The notes below the pieces were generated by a model. The model did no database searches and had not been told where the DNA came from. It saw nothing but the letters and a program-made list of their open reading frames with translations. A program made the translations under genes and the position numbers. DNA of 45,981 nucleotides from an uncultured Porphyromonadaceae bacterium (GTDB lineage: Bacteria > Bacteroidota > Bacteroidia > Bacteroidales > Muribaculaceae): contig CANEHE010000018.1 of assembly GCA_947427285.1 (NCBI GenBank), positions 1-45,981 on the forward strand, read 5' to 3'. This document shows, piece after piece, positions 45,930 to 45,981 of this stretch (positions are counted from its first letter, which is position 1; the number at the start of each line of letters is the position of its first letter).

Positions 45930-45981
45930 TGGGCGAAGATGGATTCGAACCACCGAAGGTATAAACCAGCAGATTTACAGT
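45930..45981 (-). tRNA. tRNA-Tyr (GUA), partial at window end
   Basis: The 3' part is visible: anticodon loop CTGTAAA (anticodon GTA), long variable arm, T arm with TTCGAAT, acceptor 3' strand TTCGCCC with A73. The 5' half lies beyond the window. Class II tRNA, first of the Tyr-Gly-Thr group before tuf. Confidence 0.9.

Overview
The window looks like a chromosomal segment of a member of Bacteroidales (phylum Bacteroidota), possibly Muribaculaceae. The evidence is a fused lpxC-fabZ gene, a zinc-free type B ribosomal protein L31, RNA polymerase subunits of the lengths usual for the phylum (beta 1271 aa, beta' 1439 aa), a short class IV PabC, a GLUG-repeat surface protein, and several promoters of the Bacteroidota type (TTTG or TTG, about 20 bp, then TAnnTTTG). 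The genus is inferred only from protein style.

Layout, left to right. (1) 1-6.8 kb: one giant secreted GLUG-repeat protein (minus strand) with a terminator and a promoter. (2) 6.8-9.1 kb: para-aminobenzoate (folate) genes, pabA divergent from a coupled pabB-pabC pair. (3) 9.1-10.4 kb: an AT-rich two-gene island encoding a GHKL-type ATPase and a STAS-like DUF4325 protein, a possible partner-switching module of unknown purpose. (4) 10.4-12.6 kb: an AspT/YidE-type transporter and rpmE2. (5) 12.7-14.8 kb: a TPR/AraC-type one-component regulator that appears broken by one or two single-base frameshifts, followed by an overlapping gene for a secreted protein. (6) 14.8-19.2 kb: prfA, divergent from a DedA protein, rpe, a membrane protein, pyrF and a 57-aa membrane protein. 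(7) 19.2-22.5 kb: lpxD, lpxC-fabZ and lpxA of lipid A synthesis. (8) 22.8-29.5 kb: an RND efflux operon (tetR, tolC-like, membrane fusion, RND pump, PII-like protein). (9) 29.6-32.2 kb: divergent tdh and kbl, which convert threonine to glycine, with a 316-bp MITE-like element between tdh and its probable promoter. (10) 32.3-45.98 kb: the transcription/translation supercluster in conserved order, tRNA-Tyr, tRNA-Gly, tRNA-Thr, tuf, tRNA-Trp, secE, nusG, rplK, rplA, rplJ, rplL, rpoB, rpoC, all on the minus strand.

Most genes are housekeeping. The points most worth a second look are the GHKL/DUF4325 pair, the frameshifted sensor-regulator and its coupled secreted protein, the MITE-like element and related short repeats, a tRNA-Thr with two mismatched acceptor-stem pairs, and a roughly 490-nt rpoB leader with its own promoter behind an rplL terminator. 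I see no CRISPR array, prophage, or transposase or integrase gene.
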